Shown: positions 34,991-43,629, counted from the stretch's first letter. The stretch: 45,832 nt of DNA from Actinobacteria bacterium 21-64-8 (GCA_903970225.1 CAJCHR010000172.1:1-45832), one strand, 5' to 3'. The notes: a model not told the origin generated them from the sequence alone. A program made the numbers and translations.

Positions 34991-35016
34991 GCAAAATAAA
35001 GCGTAAAATCATTTGC
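34991..35016. promoter_or_regulatory. weak inverted repeat in the Rieske-VOC divergent promoter
   Basis: GCAAA and TTTGC flank a 16-base AT-rich spacer in the 175-base gap between the two divergent transcripts. It is a possible operator; arms are short and no regulator gene is adjacent. Confidence 0.25.
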
Positions 35017-35111
35017 ATGGCAGGAGCGATGCTGGAGCAAATCGTCCGGGGTTGATTTCATAAACTGCAGCGAGGATCGTGACAGAGAGAATAACGAGGA
35101 AGGAGAATGAC

Positions 35112-35489
35112 GTGCTCAGAACAGCCCGCTACGGCACGCGCGACCTGGACAGGGCACGCACCTTCTACGACGCAGTGACTGCGCTTCTCGACGCCAAGCG
35201 AGTCCTCGATATGAACAACCTGAGCGGTTACCAGGGACCGAACGGCGGAATGTTCGTCATCGGTGAACCGCTGCAGGGTGAGCCGACATCTGGCAACGGC
35301 ACGCAAGTCGTGTTCGAGGCGCCGAGCCGCTCTGCTGTCGATGCCGCTCATGCCAAAGCGCTCGAACTCGGCGGGACGTGCGAGGGCCCTCCAGGCTTGC
35401 GCGGACCCGCGGAGATGAACTTCTACGCAGCCTACTTTCGCGATCCCGAGGGCAATAAGCTCGTGATCGTCAAACAAGGATCGGAATAG
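35112..35489 (+). CDS. VOC-family (glyoxalase/dioxygenase-like) protein
   Basis: A 125-residue vicinal-oxygen-chelate protein. It has ARYGTRDLDRARTFYDAVT at the start and NFYAAYFRDPEGNKLVIV near the end, the paired beta-alpha-beta motif. The first metal ligand, usually His in the first strand, appears replaced by Arg/Tyr, so it may not be a classic glyoxalase. The GTG at 35112 has AAGGAG six bases upstream; the longer frame from 35079 is less likely. The next gene starts two bases after its stop. Confidence 0.85.
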   Translation: MLRTARYGTRDLDRARTFYDAVTALLDAKRVLDMNNLSGYQGPNGGMFVIGEPLQGEPTSGNGTQVVFEAPSRSAVDAAHAKALELGGTCEGPPGLRGPAEMNFYAAYFRDPEGNKLVIVKQGSE

Positions 35490-35491
35490 CC

Positions 35492-36325
35492 GTGCTCGAA
35501 CAGCGCCCGATCGGTCTGTGCTGGGGCACGATCCACCAGGCCAATCTCGAACAGACGATCGAGCTTGCTGCTCGCCATGGCTTTCCCACGTTGCAGATCC
35601 CGCCCGACATCCTGCTCGAGCACGGCGACGCGGTCGCGATCCGCCGCCAGTTGCGCGACGCCGGGATTCAGGTCCGCCTCATCGACGCAATCACCGCCGG
35701 CCTACCCGGCGTCCGCACCGAACCGGTCGTATTCCGTGGCCGGGAAATGCCGCGCCACGACGCTGCTGCCTGCATCGAGGTAGCCAACGCGCTCGAGGCT
35801 CCGCTTGTGAATATCTCGCATTATCTCGGCTCTCCTGTCCCGCTCGAGCAAATGGCGGAGGGTGTGGCCAGCGTCTGCCGTCTGGCGGCCGCGAATGGCG
35901 TGACGATCGTGCTCGAGTTCGTTCCCGACAGCGGCATTCGCACCATGAACGAGGCGGCCGAAATCGCGCTTGCCAGCGGTGAGGCCAATTGCAAAGTACA
36001 CCTCGACACTTGGCACTTGGCCCGTACCGGCGGTTCAGCCGAGACAATCCGGCAGCTTTCGCCAGGCGTGATCGGCGCCTTTCAAATCTCGGACAGAAAG
36101 ACACCGGACACTGGCGCAGCCTACGTCCCTATGTCGGGGCGGCTACTTCCCGGCGAGGGCGAACTGCCACTCAAAGAGATCGTTGCCGCAGCGCTCGCAA
36201 ATAGTCCTGCCCTGACGATTGAGGTCGAAGTGTTCAGCGAAGAGCTTGCCGCAATGTCCCCTGACGATGCCGCGAAGAGGGTTGCCGATGCGGTAGCGAA
36301 CTGGCGTGCAGATGTGATTGGTTAA
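35492..36325 (+). CDS. sugar phosphate isomerase/epimerase-type TIM barrel
   Basis: A 277-residue xylose isomerase-like TIM barrel. Probable metal ligands lie in IVLEFVPDSG (Glu), VHLDTWHLARTGG (Asp and His), and IEVEVFSEE (Glu). The GTG start is two bases after the VOC stop, so the two are co-transcribed. With the Rieske and VOC genes it may belong to a small catabolic route. The reaction cannot be assigned from sequence. Confidence 0.88.
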   Translation: MLEQRPIGLCWGTIHQANLEQTIELAARHGFPTLQIPPDILLEHGDAVAIRRQLRDAGIQVRLIDAITAGLPGVRTEPVVFRGREMPRHDAAACIEVANALEAPLVNISHYLGSPVPLEQMAEGVASVCRLAAANGVTIVLEFVPDSGIRTMNEAAEIALASGEANCKVHLDTWHLARTGGSAETIRQLSPGVIGAFQISDRKTPDTGAAYVPMSGRLLPGEGELPLKEIVAAALANSPALTIEVEVFSEELAAMSPDDAAKRVADAVANWRADVIG

Positions 36326-36501
36326 GCCAGCGCGCGCCATGATAGCAGCCCGATGTCTCATGATCATCATTAACGGTGCTGAGCGGTCAACGTGGGCCGA
36401 TTGCATCCGGCAAGTTCCGGCGCTGCCGTGCGATAGCTGCCGTTAGACCGCACGGTGGCGACTGAGCGTGCGGCGATGCGTGAGGGGGAGGATAGGACTC
36501 A

Positions 36502-36774
36502 ATGAAAGTCGACCGATGGCAGAAGACTACGCTCACGGACGGCGTGATGGACTGCGAATGGCTTTGGGCCATCCGAGCGGCGGAAGATGCAAAGTGGGTG
36601 GCATTGCTTCGCAAAACCCCGTCATGGTGTACGGATTCCGTCTGTGAGGTGCGTTTCAAGGCGCTGAAGGCGGCGAAGCGGCAACCACGCACCGTGCTGA
36701 ACCGCCTGACTCCTAAAATCACAGGAAGCATCAATCGCGAGTTGGCAACGGCGCTGGATGAGACCGGACCGTGA
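36502..36774 (+). CDS. hypothetical protein, coupled to DUF3253 gene
   Basis: A 90-residue basic protein (MKVDRWQKTTLTDGVMDCEW). GGGGGAGG lies about 11 bases upstream of the ATG, and the stop overlaps the GTG of the DUF3253 gene, which supports real translation. Trp, Cys and Lys are frequent; no family recognised and no membrane segment or signal peptide. Confidence 0.55.
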   Translation: MKVDRWQKTTLTDGVMDCEWLWAIRAAEDAKWVALLRKTPSWCTDSVCEVRFKALKAAKRQPRTVLNRLTPKITGSINRELATALDETGP

Positions 36775-37037
36775 CCGGCTCCGGTGTCGAAAAGGCGAGT
36801 GCCATGATTGTATCGCTGCTCGCCAAGCGCGCGGCCGACGCAACCCTTTGCCCAAGCGAAGTGGCCCGAGCGATGGCACTCGAAAACCACAGTGGCGAAT
36901 GGCGCACCGCGATGCCACTCGTTCACGAGGCGGTTGATGGACTGCTGCATACCGGAGCCGTGCGATTGAGCTGGAAAGGTAAGCCTCTGGAAACCCGCAC
37001 TGGCCCCTATCGGATTATTCTCGGCAAAGGCGTGTAG
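36771..37037 (+). CDS. DUF3253 domain protein
   Basis: An 88-residue protein with the DUF3253 pattern: a helix SAMIVSLLAKRAADATLCPS, then EVARAMAL, EWRTAMPLVHEAVDGLL, and RLSWKGKPLETRTGPYRI. It looks like a small winged-helix protein; function unknown. GTG start overlaps the preceding stop, so the two form a small operon. Confidence 0.85.
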   Translation: MTGSGVEKASAMIVSLLAKRAADATLCPSEVARAMALENHSGEWRTAMPLVHEAVDGLLHTGAVRLSWKGKPLETRTGPYRIILGKGV

Positions 37038-37228
37038 TGAAAGGCTAGCGCCTACTCCCGCAGGCTGCGCCTGGATCGCGGATATCACTGTTACGGTCAC
37101 GATGCTGCAAACCGGTCGCCCGTCGCGAGGTATGCGCCAAGCCCCGAGGTTTATCGTGCTGGGCCGCTTGGCGCTCGTCTTTCACCGTAAAATGAATGCG
37201 ATAGATCGCGAGACCAGGACGATGGCCG

Positions 37229-37348
37229 ATGGTCAATGCCGAAACAGAGCTGCTCCTGCGAGAATTGGTCGACGAGCAGCACATCACCGAAGCGTTATAC
37301 ACTTACTTCCGCGCGGTCGATCGTATCGACCGTGAACTGGGTTACTAA
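37229..37348 (+). pseudogene. SnoaL-like (NTF2-fold) protein, truncated after 39 codons
   Basis: MVNAETELLLRELVDEQHIT followed by EALYTYFRAVDRIDRELGY and TAA. The end matches the first helices of SnoaL-like proteins, which normally continue for about 100 more residues. Nothing downstream continues it. SnoaL-like proteins often accompany aromatic or polyketide catabolic genes, as with the Rieske gene 2.3 kb away. The fragment is short; confidence moderate. Confidence 0.5.
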
Positions 37349-37450
37349 CACCAGGCGTATAGAAGTCTCGAAGCTCACGGTTCCACGCCAGCGTCGCCAC
37401 CACGGGGATCCATGACCATCGCTGTCAGCGGCCAGAGAAAAGCCCGACAT

Positions 37451-39481
37451 TCAAGGTCGCTTACTGAAACCGGAGATGTCGTCCAGAAGCTTCTCAAGAT
37501 CAGCCAATCGAAATGGCTTGGTGAGGCGAGGCAATTTTTCCGCCTCAGTTTCTGATAGTTTCGCAAATCCCGTAATCAAAGCCACGGGAAATTCCGGCCG
37601 GGCATCTCTTACCCGCTCGATGAGTTGCGAGCCGGTCATGCCTGGCATCATGTAGTCGGTCAAAAGGACGTCGATATCTTCGTAAGTCGATAACACTTCC
37701 AGCGCCTCGAAGCCTGAGGAGGCTTCTATGACGTTGTGTCCCATTGTTTCGAGCATGTCCGCGGTGCCCATGCGAACGAGCGGCTCGTCATCGACCAGCA
37801 GGATAGTGAGAGCCTTACCTTCCGTTCGCCCAGTCGCCTGGACGAGAGGCGAAGGTTGAGCGGCGACGGCTCTTGGTTCCGATGGAAGCCACAGGTGTGC
37901 GGTGGTGCCAAGCCCCGGTGAACTGTCGATGGTGAGCATGCCGCCCGTTTGTCTGGCGAGACCATCTACCATCGACAGCCCCAAGCCTGTGCCCGTTCCC
38001 GTTCCCGTCCTTTTCGTCGTGTAGAACGGCTCGGCGGCGCGAGCGAGCGTTTCAGCGGTCATGCCGCACCCGTTGTCGGTCACGTGCAAAGCCACGTAGT
38101 CACCGGCCTGCAGAGCGCCGCCCGGACTCACCTGCTGAACATCCGCAAATATCGTGAGCACGCCGCCATTGGGCATGGCATCTCGCGCGTTGATCGCAAG
38201 ATTGAGTAGCGCGAGTTCCAACTGATTGGGATCGACCCGTACGCAGGGCAGGTCATCGGCAATCTCGATACGAACGTCCACGCCGGCCGCTGACCGAATG
38301 ATCAGCTCAGTCATGTCGCGGACGAGATGAGCAAGGTCGATCGATTTGGGCACCAGAATCTGGCGACGTGCGAACGATAGCAGCTGGCTAACGAGGACGC
38401 GGGCGCGCTCCGCGGATTCCTGCGCTCCGGAAATCATCCGGGCGGCTCGGGGGTCCTCCTGATATTTTCGATTAAGCAAATCGAGTGTCCCGACGATCGG
38501 GGTCAGGAGATTGTTGAAATCGTGGGCAATGCCGCCCGTCAACTGGCTGATCGCTTCGAGCCGCTGCATCTCATAAACTTGTGTGAGCGCCGTCTCGCGA
38601 TCGACAACGGCGGCTGCTATCCGCTCGGTAAGGGTAACGTTGATCCGCTCAAGTTCAGCCTCAGCGGCCTTACGTGCCGTGATATCGACAGAGGCTCCGA
38701 TCAGCCCGATGGTCTCGCCAGACGCGCTGCGCCAAGGTGCCTTTGTGGATAACCAGATGGCTTGCGTTCCGTCGGGCAGACTTACCGCCTCCTCGACCTG
38801 CTCCGCGACGCCTGCCTCCATGATACGGCGATCTGTCGCCATCAAAGCCTCAGCCTGATCTTTGTCGTCAAGATACTCGACGTCGGTCTTGCCCAGGAAA
38901 AAGCTTGGCGGCTTTCCAATGAGGGCGGCGGTGCCTTGGTTGGCGGCCAGCATCCTGCCATCGCGATCTTTGGCATAAACGACACCTGGGAGAGCATCGA
39001 TCACCGCACGGCTAAGGTCGCGCTCCTGTTCAAGGGCATGCTCCGCCTGGACCTGCGCAGACATCTCGATGTTGACGCCAAACCATCGGACCACCGCGCC
39101 CGTTTCGTCGCGCACGGGCTGAACCCGAGTCAGGAAGGGCCTTACGATTCCGTCTGCGCCGCGCAGTGGAAAGGTCATCTCGAACGGTACCCCGGAGATG
39201 ATCGCGCCCTGCCAGCGGGTCTTAACGTCGGGCAATGATGCCGGATCGCAGACGGATTCCCAGCCGCGAGCCATCACTTTTGGTGTGCTGCCACAATAGT
39301 CGTGCCAGCGGCGATTGTACCAGGCGATATATCCGTCGCCGTTAGCGATCCAGCACAGCGTCGGAATATTCTCGGCAAGAAGCCAGAGGGTTTCGGTATC
39401 GATGGAAGACTCTGCTAGCGCGGGCAGGGGACCATCTGTAACGACTTCTGACCGCCAGAATCGGTTCTCGAATTTATTCAC
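37451..39481 (-). CDS. PAS-PAS hybrid histidine kinase with receiver domain
   Basis: A 676-residue soluble sensor kinase. PAS 1 spans about 30-140, PAS 2 about 150-270, a short coiled linker follows, then the HisKA box LTGGIAHDFNNLLTPI (phospho-acceptor His320). The ATPase has N-box NLAINARDAMP (Asn431), DNGCGM and a Gly-rich lid GTGTGTGLGLSMVDG. The receiver (about 557-670) has acceptor Asp609 in LLTDYMMPGMTG. No transmembrane segment, so it senses an internal signal. A tandem hexamer encodes the lid repeat. Partner unknown; AT-rich DNA lies upstream. Confidence 0.93.
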   Translation of the reverse strand: MNKFENRFWRSEVVTDGPLPALAESSIDTETLWLLAENIPTLCWIANGDGYIAWYNRRWHDYCGSTPKVMARGWESVCDPASLPDVKTRWQGAIISGVPFEMTFPLRGADGIVRPFLTRVQPVRDETGAVVRWFGVNIEMSAQVQAEHALEQERDLSRAVIDALPGVVYAKDRDGRMLAANQGTAALIGKPPSFFLGKTDVEYLDDKDQAEALMATDRRIMEAGVAEQVEEAVSLPDGTQAIWLSTKAPWRSASGETIGLIGASVDITARKAAEAELERINVTLTERIAAAVVDRETALTQVYEMQRLEAISQLTGGIAHDFNNLLTPIVGTLDLLNRKYQEDPRAARMISGAQESAERARVLVSQLLSFARRQILVPKSIDLAHLVRDMTELIIRSAAGVDVRIEIADDLPCVRVDPNQLELALLNLAINARDAMPNGGVLTIFADVQQVSPGGALQAGDYVALHVTDNGCGMTAETLARAAEPFYTTKRTGTGTGTGLGLSMVDGLARQTGGMLTIDSSPGLGTTAHLWLPSEPRAVAAQPSPLVQATGRTEGKALTILLVDDEPLVRMGTADMLETMGHNVIEASSGFEALEVLSTYEDIDVLLTDYMMPGMTGSQLIERVRDARPEFPVALITGFAKLSETEAEKLPRLTKPFRLADLEKLLDDISGFSKRP
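37991..38008. repeat. three-copy hexanucleotide repeat in the kinase ATP lid
   Basis: GCCCGT-TCCCGT-TCCCGT on the plus strand; on the coding strand it gives alternating Gly-Thr in the G2 box of the hybrid kinase. Related kinases usually show a single GTGLGL. Confidence 0.7.
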
Positions 39482-40109
39482 GATGTGTAATAGCCTTTTA
39501 CAAGCATCTTTATTGAATGAATTTAGAAGAGAACTTCTTAAGAACGAAGCGCATCACATAATTTCAGTTACCAATAAATATCATTTATCTTAACTTGTGT
39601 GGTATGGAAGAATCGGTTAATCTGAAATCTCCTTCCAACAAGCGCGGCATCTGGACGGCTTCAGAAAGCCGGCATCGCCCTTGAGCGACCGCGACTGGGC
39701 GTAATAGCAGGCATCCAGCGAAGCGGTCGCCGAATAATTGCAGTGCGAGGTGTACGCGCACGCTCACATCGACCGCTGCGGGATACCTGTCGCGCGAGCC
39801 ATTCGCCACTGCCAAGCCAGGCGCGGTCACTTTGCCTTGCGAACCCACTGCCTGAAATGAGACATCCTCCAATGCGAAGGCATTGCGCACCGCGACGGCA
39901 TGACCCGTGTTCGTTTGGTTAAGATTGGATTTTGTGCTTTTTGCACCGCTGACATGTCAACACGCCCATAGAGGCAAACATGCGCGTCTTTCTTATGCTG
40001 CGACCCGCCTTACGTTGCTGCTGCGCAGACCAGGCGCAACGCAAAAGCACAAAGGCTGATCGGACGTGTGGTATCTGCATCTGAGAATTATCCCGCAATC
40101 GGCGGACAC
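39482..40109. other. gap with AT-rich promoter island; no recognised gene
   Basis: Bases 39482-39600 are about 30% GC, far below the surroundings, and include the palindrome TTCTTAAGAA (39535-39544). This is upstream of the hybrid kinase. A 101-codon minus-strand frame (39585-39890) follows, which resembles nothing I know. The rest up to the DUF3429 gene shows nothing recognisable. Confidence 0.45.
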
Positions 40110-40601
40110 ATGACCGCCGGCGGCGATGGCTCAACAGGGCCGACCACGACGGTCGAAGCCCGTTTACCACTGATTTCGACCTGGCTGGGTTATGCCGGCC
40201 TGGTCCCGCAGATCGCGGCGGTGACGGTCCTGGCGTCGGGTAGCGCCTATTGGCGCTTCACCGCACTGGCGCTCGCCTACGCATATGCCGCGCTGATTCT
40301 CAGTTTCCTGGGTGGGTTGTGGTGGGGGCTTGCCGCGCGGTCGGCGGGACGCGCGCCCAACTGGTCCTGGGTGGCAGCGGTCCTGCCGTCACTTATTGCA
40401 CTCATGTCGGCCGTCCCCTGGGCGATCGGAGCGCCGTGGCCGGGCCCGTCGCTCGTGTGGCTTGGTCTGTCCATTCTTTGCTCGCTGATCGTCGACCGCA
40501 AACTGTCCACGCTGGGCCTGGCTCCCGTGGGCTGGATGGCGTTACGGGCGCCGTTGGCGATTGGCCTCGGCGTCCTCACGCTGGCCGCGGCGTTCCTCTA
40601 G
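40110..40601 (+). CDS. DUF3429 membrane protein
   Basis: A 163-residue inner-membrane protein with about five hydrophobic helices (LGYAGLVPQIAAVTVLASG at the start, YAALILSFLGGLWWGLA in the middle). The FLGGLWWGLA segment and overall size match DUF3429. The ATG at 40110 is preferred over a GTG at 40068. Function unknown. It converges with the DUF393 gene. Confidence 0.85.
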   Translation: MTAGGDGSTGPTTTVEARLPLISTWLGYAGLVPQIAAVTVLASGSAYWRFTALALAYAYAALILSFLGGLWWGLAARSAGRAPNWSWVAAVLPSLIALMSAVPWAIGAPWPGPSLVWLGLSILCSLIVDRKLSTLGLAPVGWMALRAPLAIGLGVLTLAAAFL

Positions 40602-40665
40602 GCACCTGTTTGGAGCCACCGAGGGGCTCGGCATCATCCGCCGCGTTGGGATTATCGCCGTGCTT

Positions 40666-41073
40666 TCACTTCCATCGCTTCGCCTCGAGCCGATACGCGA
40701 GACGTTGCAGTGCCGGGCGCACGCGAAGGAAGCACCGGTACGCGAACTCGAGAACCGAAAGAGTGACGGTATTGCGCGCCGCGAAGCCGAAAGGTCGCAG
40801 CACCGGGATCGCGCGCCACATCGCGGCGAAGGCGGCCGCGCCCGTCAGCAAGCGCCCGTTTTCTTCGGCATGGAAGCGGTTCAGCCGCGATGACCGCTCG
40901 GCGGGGCTCATGTCATCGGACTTGCGGACATCGACGAAACGGATGGCTCCGCCTCGATCGAGACCCCGCATCACGGCGATCTCACGGCGACAAAGCGGAC
41001 AGGCGCCGTCGTGCCAAACGGTCACCGGCTGCGGGTCCGGGCGAACAGGACGCTCGGGCTGCTCTGCCGTCAT
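40666..41073 (-). CDS. DUF393 thiol-disulfide oxidoreductase-like protein
   Basis: A 135-residue protein with the DCC-family motif WHDGACPLCRREIAVM (Cys-x2-Cys), then FVDVRKS. DUF393 proteins are predicted small thiol-disulfide oxidoreductases. The ATG overlaps the stop of the FAD oxidoreductase gene (ATGA), so it is the last gene of the operon that includes folE. No signal peptide. Confidence 0.88.
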   Translation of the reverse strand: MTAEQPERPVRPDPQPVTVWHDGACPLCRREIAVMRGLDRGGAIRFVDVRKSDDMSPAERSSRLNRFHAEENGRLLTGAAAFAAMWRAIPVLRPFGFAARNTVTLSVLEFAYRCFLRVRPALQRLAYRLEAKRWK

Positions 41074-42053
41074 CGGGACTTGTTTCCCGAAGTTTGCGAG
41101 GACCTTGCGGCAAACACGTGATCGCCGCAAACGCGCTCCGCCAGCGCCTTGCCCGAGAGCCAGGCGCTTTCGACCCTGGGTCCGAGCAGCCAGTCGCCGC
41201 AGGCGCCAACGCCGACCTGCGCATTCCACAAGACACCCTCGCTCAACCCTGCGGACATGGCATAACGCCAGCGATGGGCGGCCGATGCGATCGGGGTGCC
41301 AAGGTCGAGTTCGAGCGCCTCGCCCATCGCCGCCAGCAGGCATTTTTCGACATCCGCCTCGCAGTCTTCGAGATGCTCGGCCGACCACGAGCCGGTGGCC
41401 TGGACGACCCATGCCTCGGGTCCGCCGCGGCCCGGCTTCGCGCTGTTGCGGGCGGCCCAACTGATCAGGCCCTTGTTGCGCACAATCGGGCTGTCGGTGG
41501 GTAAGCGTTCAGCAAAGGCGAACATGCCCGTCCAGCATGGCTGCGAACGTGCCATGACCGCGTGCCTCGCCATTCCGAGATCGATCGGACCCAGCAAAGC
41601 CGCCGCCTGCTCGGCCGGCAGCGCCACCAGCACGGCGTCGAAGCGCTCCGCCTGGAGCTGCTCGGTCACCATCTGCCAGCCGCGGTCGGTGCGTATCGCG
41701 CCGCGCACGGTCTGGCCGTAATGCGTGTCATGACCCTGGGCCATGTCACGGATCACCGCGCTCATGCCGGGGACGCCGACCCAGGCGTCGTGCCCTGCCG
41801 GCGGCCACGGCTGAGCCAGCCCGCGCTGCGACCAGCTGGAGACGAGCTGTGTGAAATCGGGGTCCCGGACCGTGAAATATTGGGCGCCATGATCGAAGCT
41901 GGCGCTGCCGACCGGCGTTTGGATCCGCCGCGTCGACATCCTGCCGCCCGGCCCGCGCCCTTTGTCCAGCAGCGTCACGTCATGTCCGGAGCCGACCAGC
42001 ACGTCGGCGCAGGACAGCCCCGCCATGCCCGCGCCGACGATCGCGATGCGCAT
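41070..42053 (-). CDS. FAD-dependent (renalase-like) oxidoreductase
   Basis: A 327-residue flavoprotein. The Rossmann dinucleotide motif IAIVGAGMAGLSCA starts at residue 3; GRGPGGRMSTRR and FDHGAQYFTVRDPDF follow, and a late GVGACGDWL carries the second FAD contact. This is the NAD(P)-binding, renalase-like amine oxidase group. It lies between folE and the DUF393 gene. In other bacteria similar genes accompany photolyase or carotenoid loci, but its substrate is unknown. Confidence 0.9.
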   Translation of the reverse strand: MRIAIVGAGMAGLSCADVLVGSGHDVTLLDKGRGPGGRMSTRRIQTPVGSASFDHGAQYFTVRDPDFTQLVSSWSQRGLAQPWPPAGHDAWVGVPGMSAVIRDMAQGHDTHYGQTVRGAIRTDRGWQMVTEQLQAERFDAVLVALPAEQAAALLGPIDLGMARHAVMARSQPCWTGMFAFAERLPTDSPIVRNKGLISWAARNSAKPGRGGPEAWVVQATGSWSAEHLEDCEADVEKCLLAAMGEALELDLGTPIASAAHRWRYAMSAGLSEGVLWNAQVGVGACGDWLLGPRVESAWLSGKALAERVCGDHVFAARSSQTSGNKSR

Positions 42054-42080
42054 CTACCAGGCCCCGCCCGACATGACGGC

Positions 42081-42689
42081 TCAGCCGCGCAGCAGTGCGA
42101 GGACTTCCGATCGGCTGCCCGCATCGTCGCGAAAGCAACCCAGCATGCGGCTCGTGACCATCGAGACGCCGTGGGTCTTGACGCCGCGAGCGGTCATGCA
42201 GCCGTGCTGCGCCTCGATCACGACCGCAACGCCGCGGGGTCTCAGTCCATCCCAGATGCACTGCGCGACCTGGGCCGTCAGCCGTTCCTGGATCTGGAGA
42301 CGGTTCGCGAACCCGTGCAGCACGCGGGCCAGTTTCGATATGCCGACGACCTCGGTCCCGGGTAAGTAGGCGATCGAAGCCGTCCCGATGATCGGCGCGA
42401 GATGATGCTCGCAGTGCGACTGGAACGGGATGCCGCGCAGCAGGACGATATCGTCATAGCCGCCGACTTCCGCGAACGTCCTGGCGAGATGGGAGCCCGG
42501 GTCTTCCTGATAGCCGCTGCAATATTCAAGCCAGGCGCGCGCCGCGCGAGCGGGGGTGTCGGCGAGGCCTTCGCGATCGGGATCTTCGCCGACCCACTGG
42601 ATCAGCGTGCGGAACGCGCGCTGGACCTCGGGCGGGACGGCGTCTTTGACCGCCGGAACGGGCAGGATGGCCCGGGTCATGTAGTTCAT
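42081..42689 (-). CDS. folE: GTP cyclohydrolase I
   Basis: A 202-residue type I enzyme that converts GTP to 7,8-dihydroneopterin triphosphate, the first step of folate and pterin synthesis. The zinc ligands appear in FQSHCEHHLAPIIG (Cys, His) and EAQHGCMTARGV (Cys). The VVGISKLARVLHGFANRLQIQERLT helix is typical. Placement in a light-associated operon suggests a second copy for pterin cofactors such as a photolyase or cryptochrome antenna rather than housekeeping folate; that is inferred. Confidence 0.95.
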   Translation of the reverse strand: MNYMTRAILPVPAVKDAVPPEVQRAFRTLIQWVGEDPDREGLADTPARAARAWLEYCSGYQEDPGSHLARTFAEVGGYDDIVLLRGIPFQSHCEHHLAPIIGTASIAYLPGTEVVGISKLARVLHGFANRLQIQERLTAQVAQCIWDGLRPRGVAVVIEAQHGCMTARGVKTHGVSMVTSRMLGCFRDDAGSRSEVLALLRG

Positions 42690-42714
42690 GGCGCGAACCT
42701 CTCAAGGAGCCGGG

Positions 42715-42900
42715 TCACTGCTTCGGGGCCGCGGGCGCAGGAACCACGATGAAGACGATCGGGACGCTTTGAACCATCATGCGCCGCATCATCATCCGGT
42801 GCTGAAGCTCGCCATGACGAATGAGCATCAGGGCGAGAACCAGGACCGTGGCGGTCGCCAGGACATACGCCGCCGAGTATACCACGAGGATCGCCAACAT
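42715..42900 (-). CDS. small single-pass membrane protein
   Basis: A 61-residue protein with one strong N-terminal helix (LAILVVYSAAYVLATATVLV), a Met/Arg-rich stretch (RMMMRRMMVQS) and a second hydrophobic segment. GGGAG lies upstream of the ATG at 42900. It begins the minus-strand operon toward folE, 25 bases away. Function unknown. Confidence 0.55.
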   Translation of the reverse strand: MLAILVVYSAAYVLATATVLVLALMLIRHGELQHRMMMRRMMVQSVPIVFIVVPAPAAPKQ

Positions 42901-43038
42901 GCCTGCCACTCCCTTGCCCTGACGCTGCCTGCCGGGAGCAATCGATGGGCCGGTTGTCACGGCCAAAGCGCCCGCCGCCTAGATGCACGAATGGGCAGTT
43001 GGCGCCGGGACCCGGAACCCGCTATTGCAACATAGCCC
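42901..43038. promoter_or_regulatory. divergent promoter between the folE operon and the LOV regulator
   Basis: The only gap between the two transcripts. It contains the perfect dyad CCGGG-A-CCCGG (43005-43015), 23 bases before the LOV-gene ATG. As the regulator is a DNA-binding light sensor, this is the first place to expect its binding. No consensus match is claimed. Confidence 0.4.
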
Positions 43039-43629
43039 ATGTCTTTATCTGGAATGATCCAGTCGAGCGCTATTGCTGCGGTCATCAGCAATCCCAGGCT
43101 CAGCGACAATCCGATCGTGGAATGCAACGACGCGTTCAGCCAACTCACCGGTTATGCACGTGAGGATATTCTAGGGCGCAATTGCCGCTTCCTGACCGGG
43201 CCCGCGACCGAACCGGCGCTGATCGAGCGCCTGCGGTCCGGCATCCGGGACCGGCGCCCCACGATGGTCGAAATCCTGAATTACAAGAAGGATGGCACAC
43301 CCTTCCGCAACGCCGTTTTGGTCGCGCCGATTTTCGATGCGGTGGGTGAGCTGGAGTATTTTCTCGGCTCGCAAGTCGAGATGGCCGAGGACACCTCGAC
43401 ATCGACCGAGCCCGCGAAGCCCGACGCCCGGGCGCGGATCGAGTCGCTGAGCCCCCGCCAGCGCGACGTCGTCGTGCAGCTTGCGGGCGGCAAGCTCTAC
43501 AAGCAGATCGCTTACGAACTGGGCATAAGCGAGCGGACCGTGAAGATGCACCGTGCAGCCGTATTGCACGCCCTGGAACTGCGCACGACGGCCGACATCA
43601 TTCGGCTGGCGTTCGAAGCGGGCTATTGA
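43039..43629 (+). CDS. LOV-domain LuxR-type (EL222-like) blue-light transcription factor
   Basis: A 196-residue photoreceptor. The LOV/PAS domain (about 10-115) has the canonical flavin motif GRNCRFLTG with the adduct-forming Cys49, plus EILNYKKDGTPFRNAV and YFLGSQVEM, as expected for flavin binding. A LuxR helix-turn-helix follows (about 135-196; LSPRQRDVVVQLAGGK, ISERTVKMHRAAVL). This order matches EL222 of Erythrobacter litoralis, in which blue light forms the Cys-flavin adduct and frees the HTH to dimerise on DNA. Likely targets are the flanking folE and carotenoid genes. Confidence 0.95.
   Translation: MSLSGMIQSSAIAAVISNPRLSDNPIVECNDAFSQLTGYAREDILGRNCRFLTGPATEPALIERLRSGIRDRRPTMVEILNYKKDGTPFRNAVLVAPIFDAVGELEYFLGSQVEMAEDTSTSTEPAKPDARARIESLSPRQRDVVVQLAGGKLYKQIAYELGISERTVKMHRAAVLHALELRTTADIIRLAFEAGY

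Noticed and set aside
40250-41464. 404-codon plus-strand frame
   Set aside because: Crosses the end of DUF3429 and the opposite strand of the DUF393 and FAD genes; low-complexity Arg/Ser/Pro composition.
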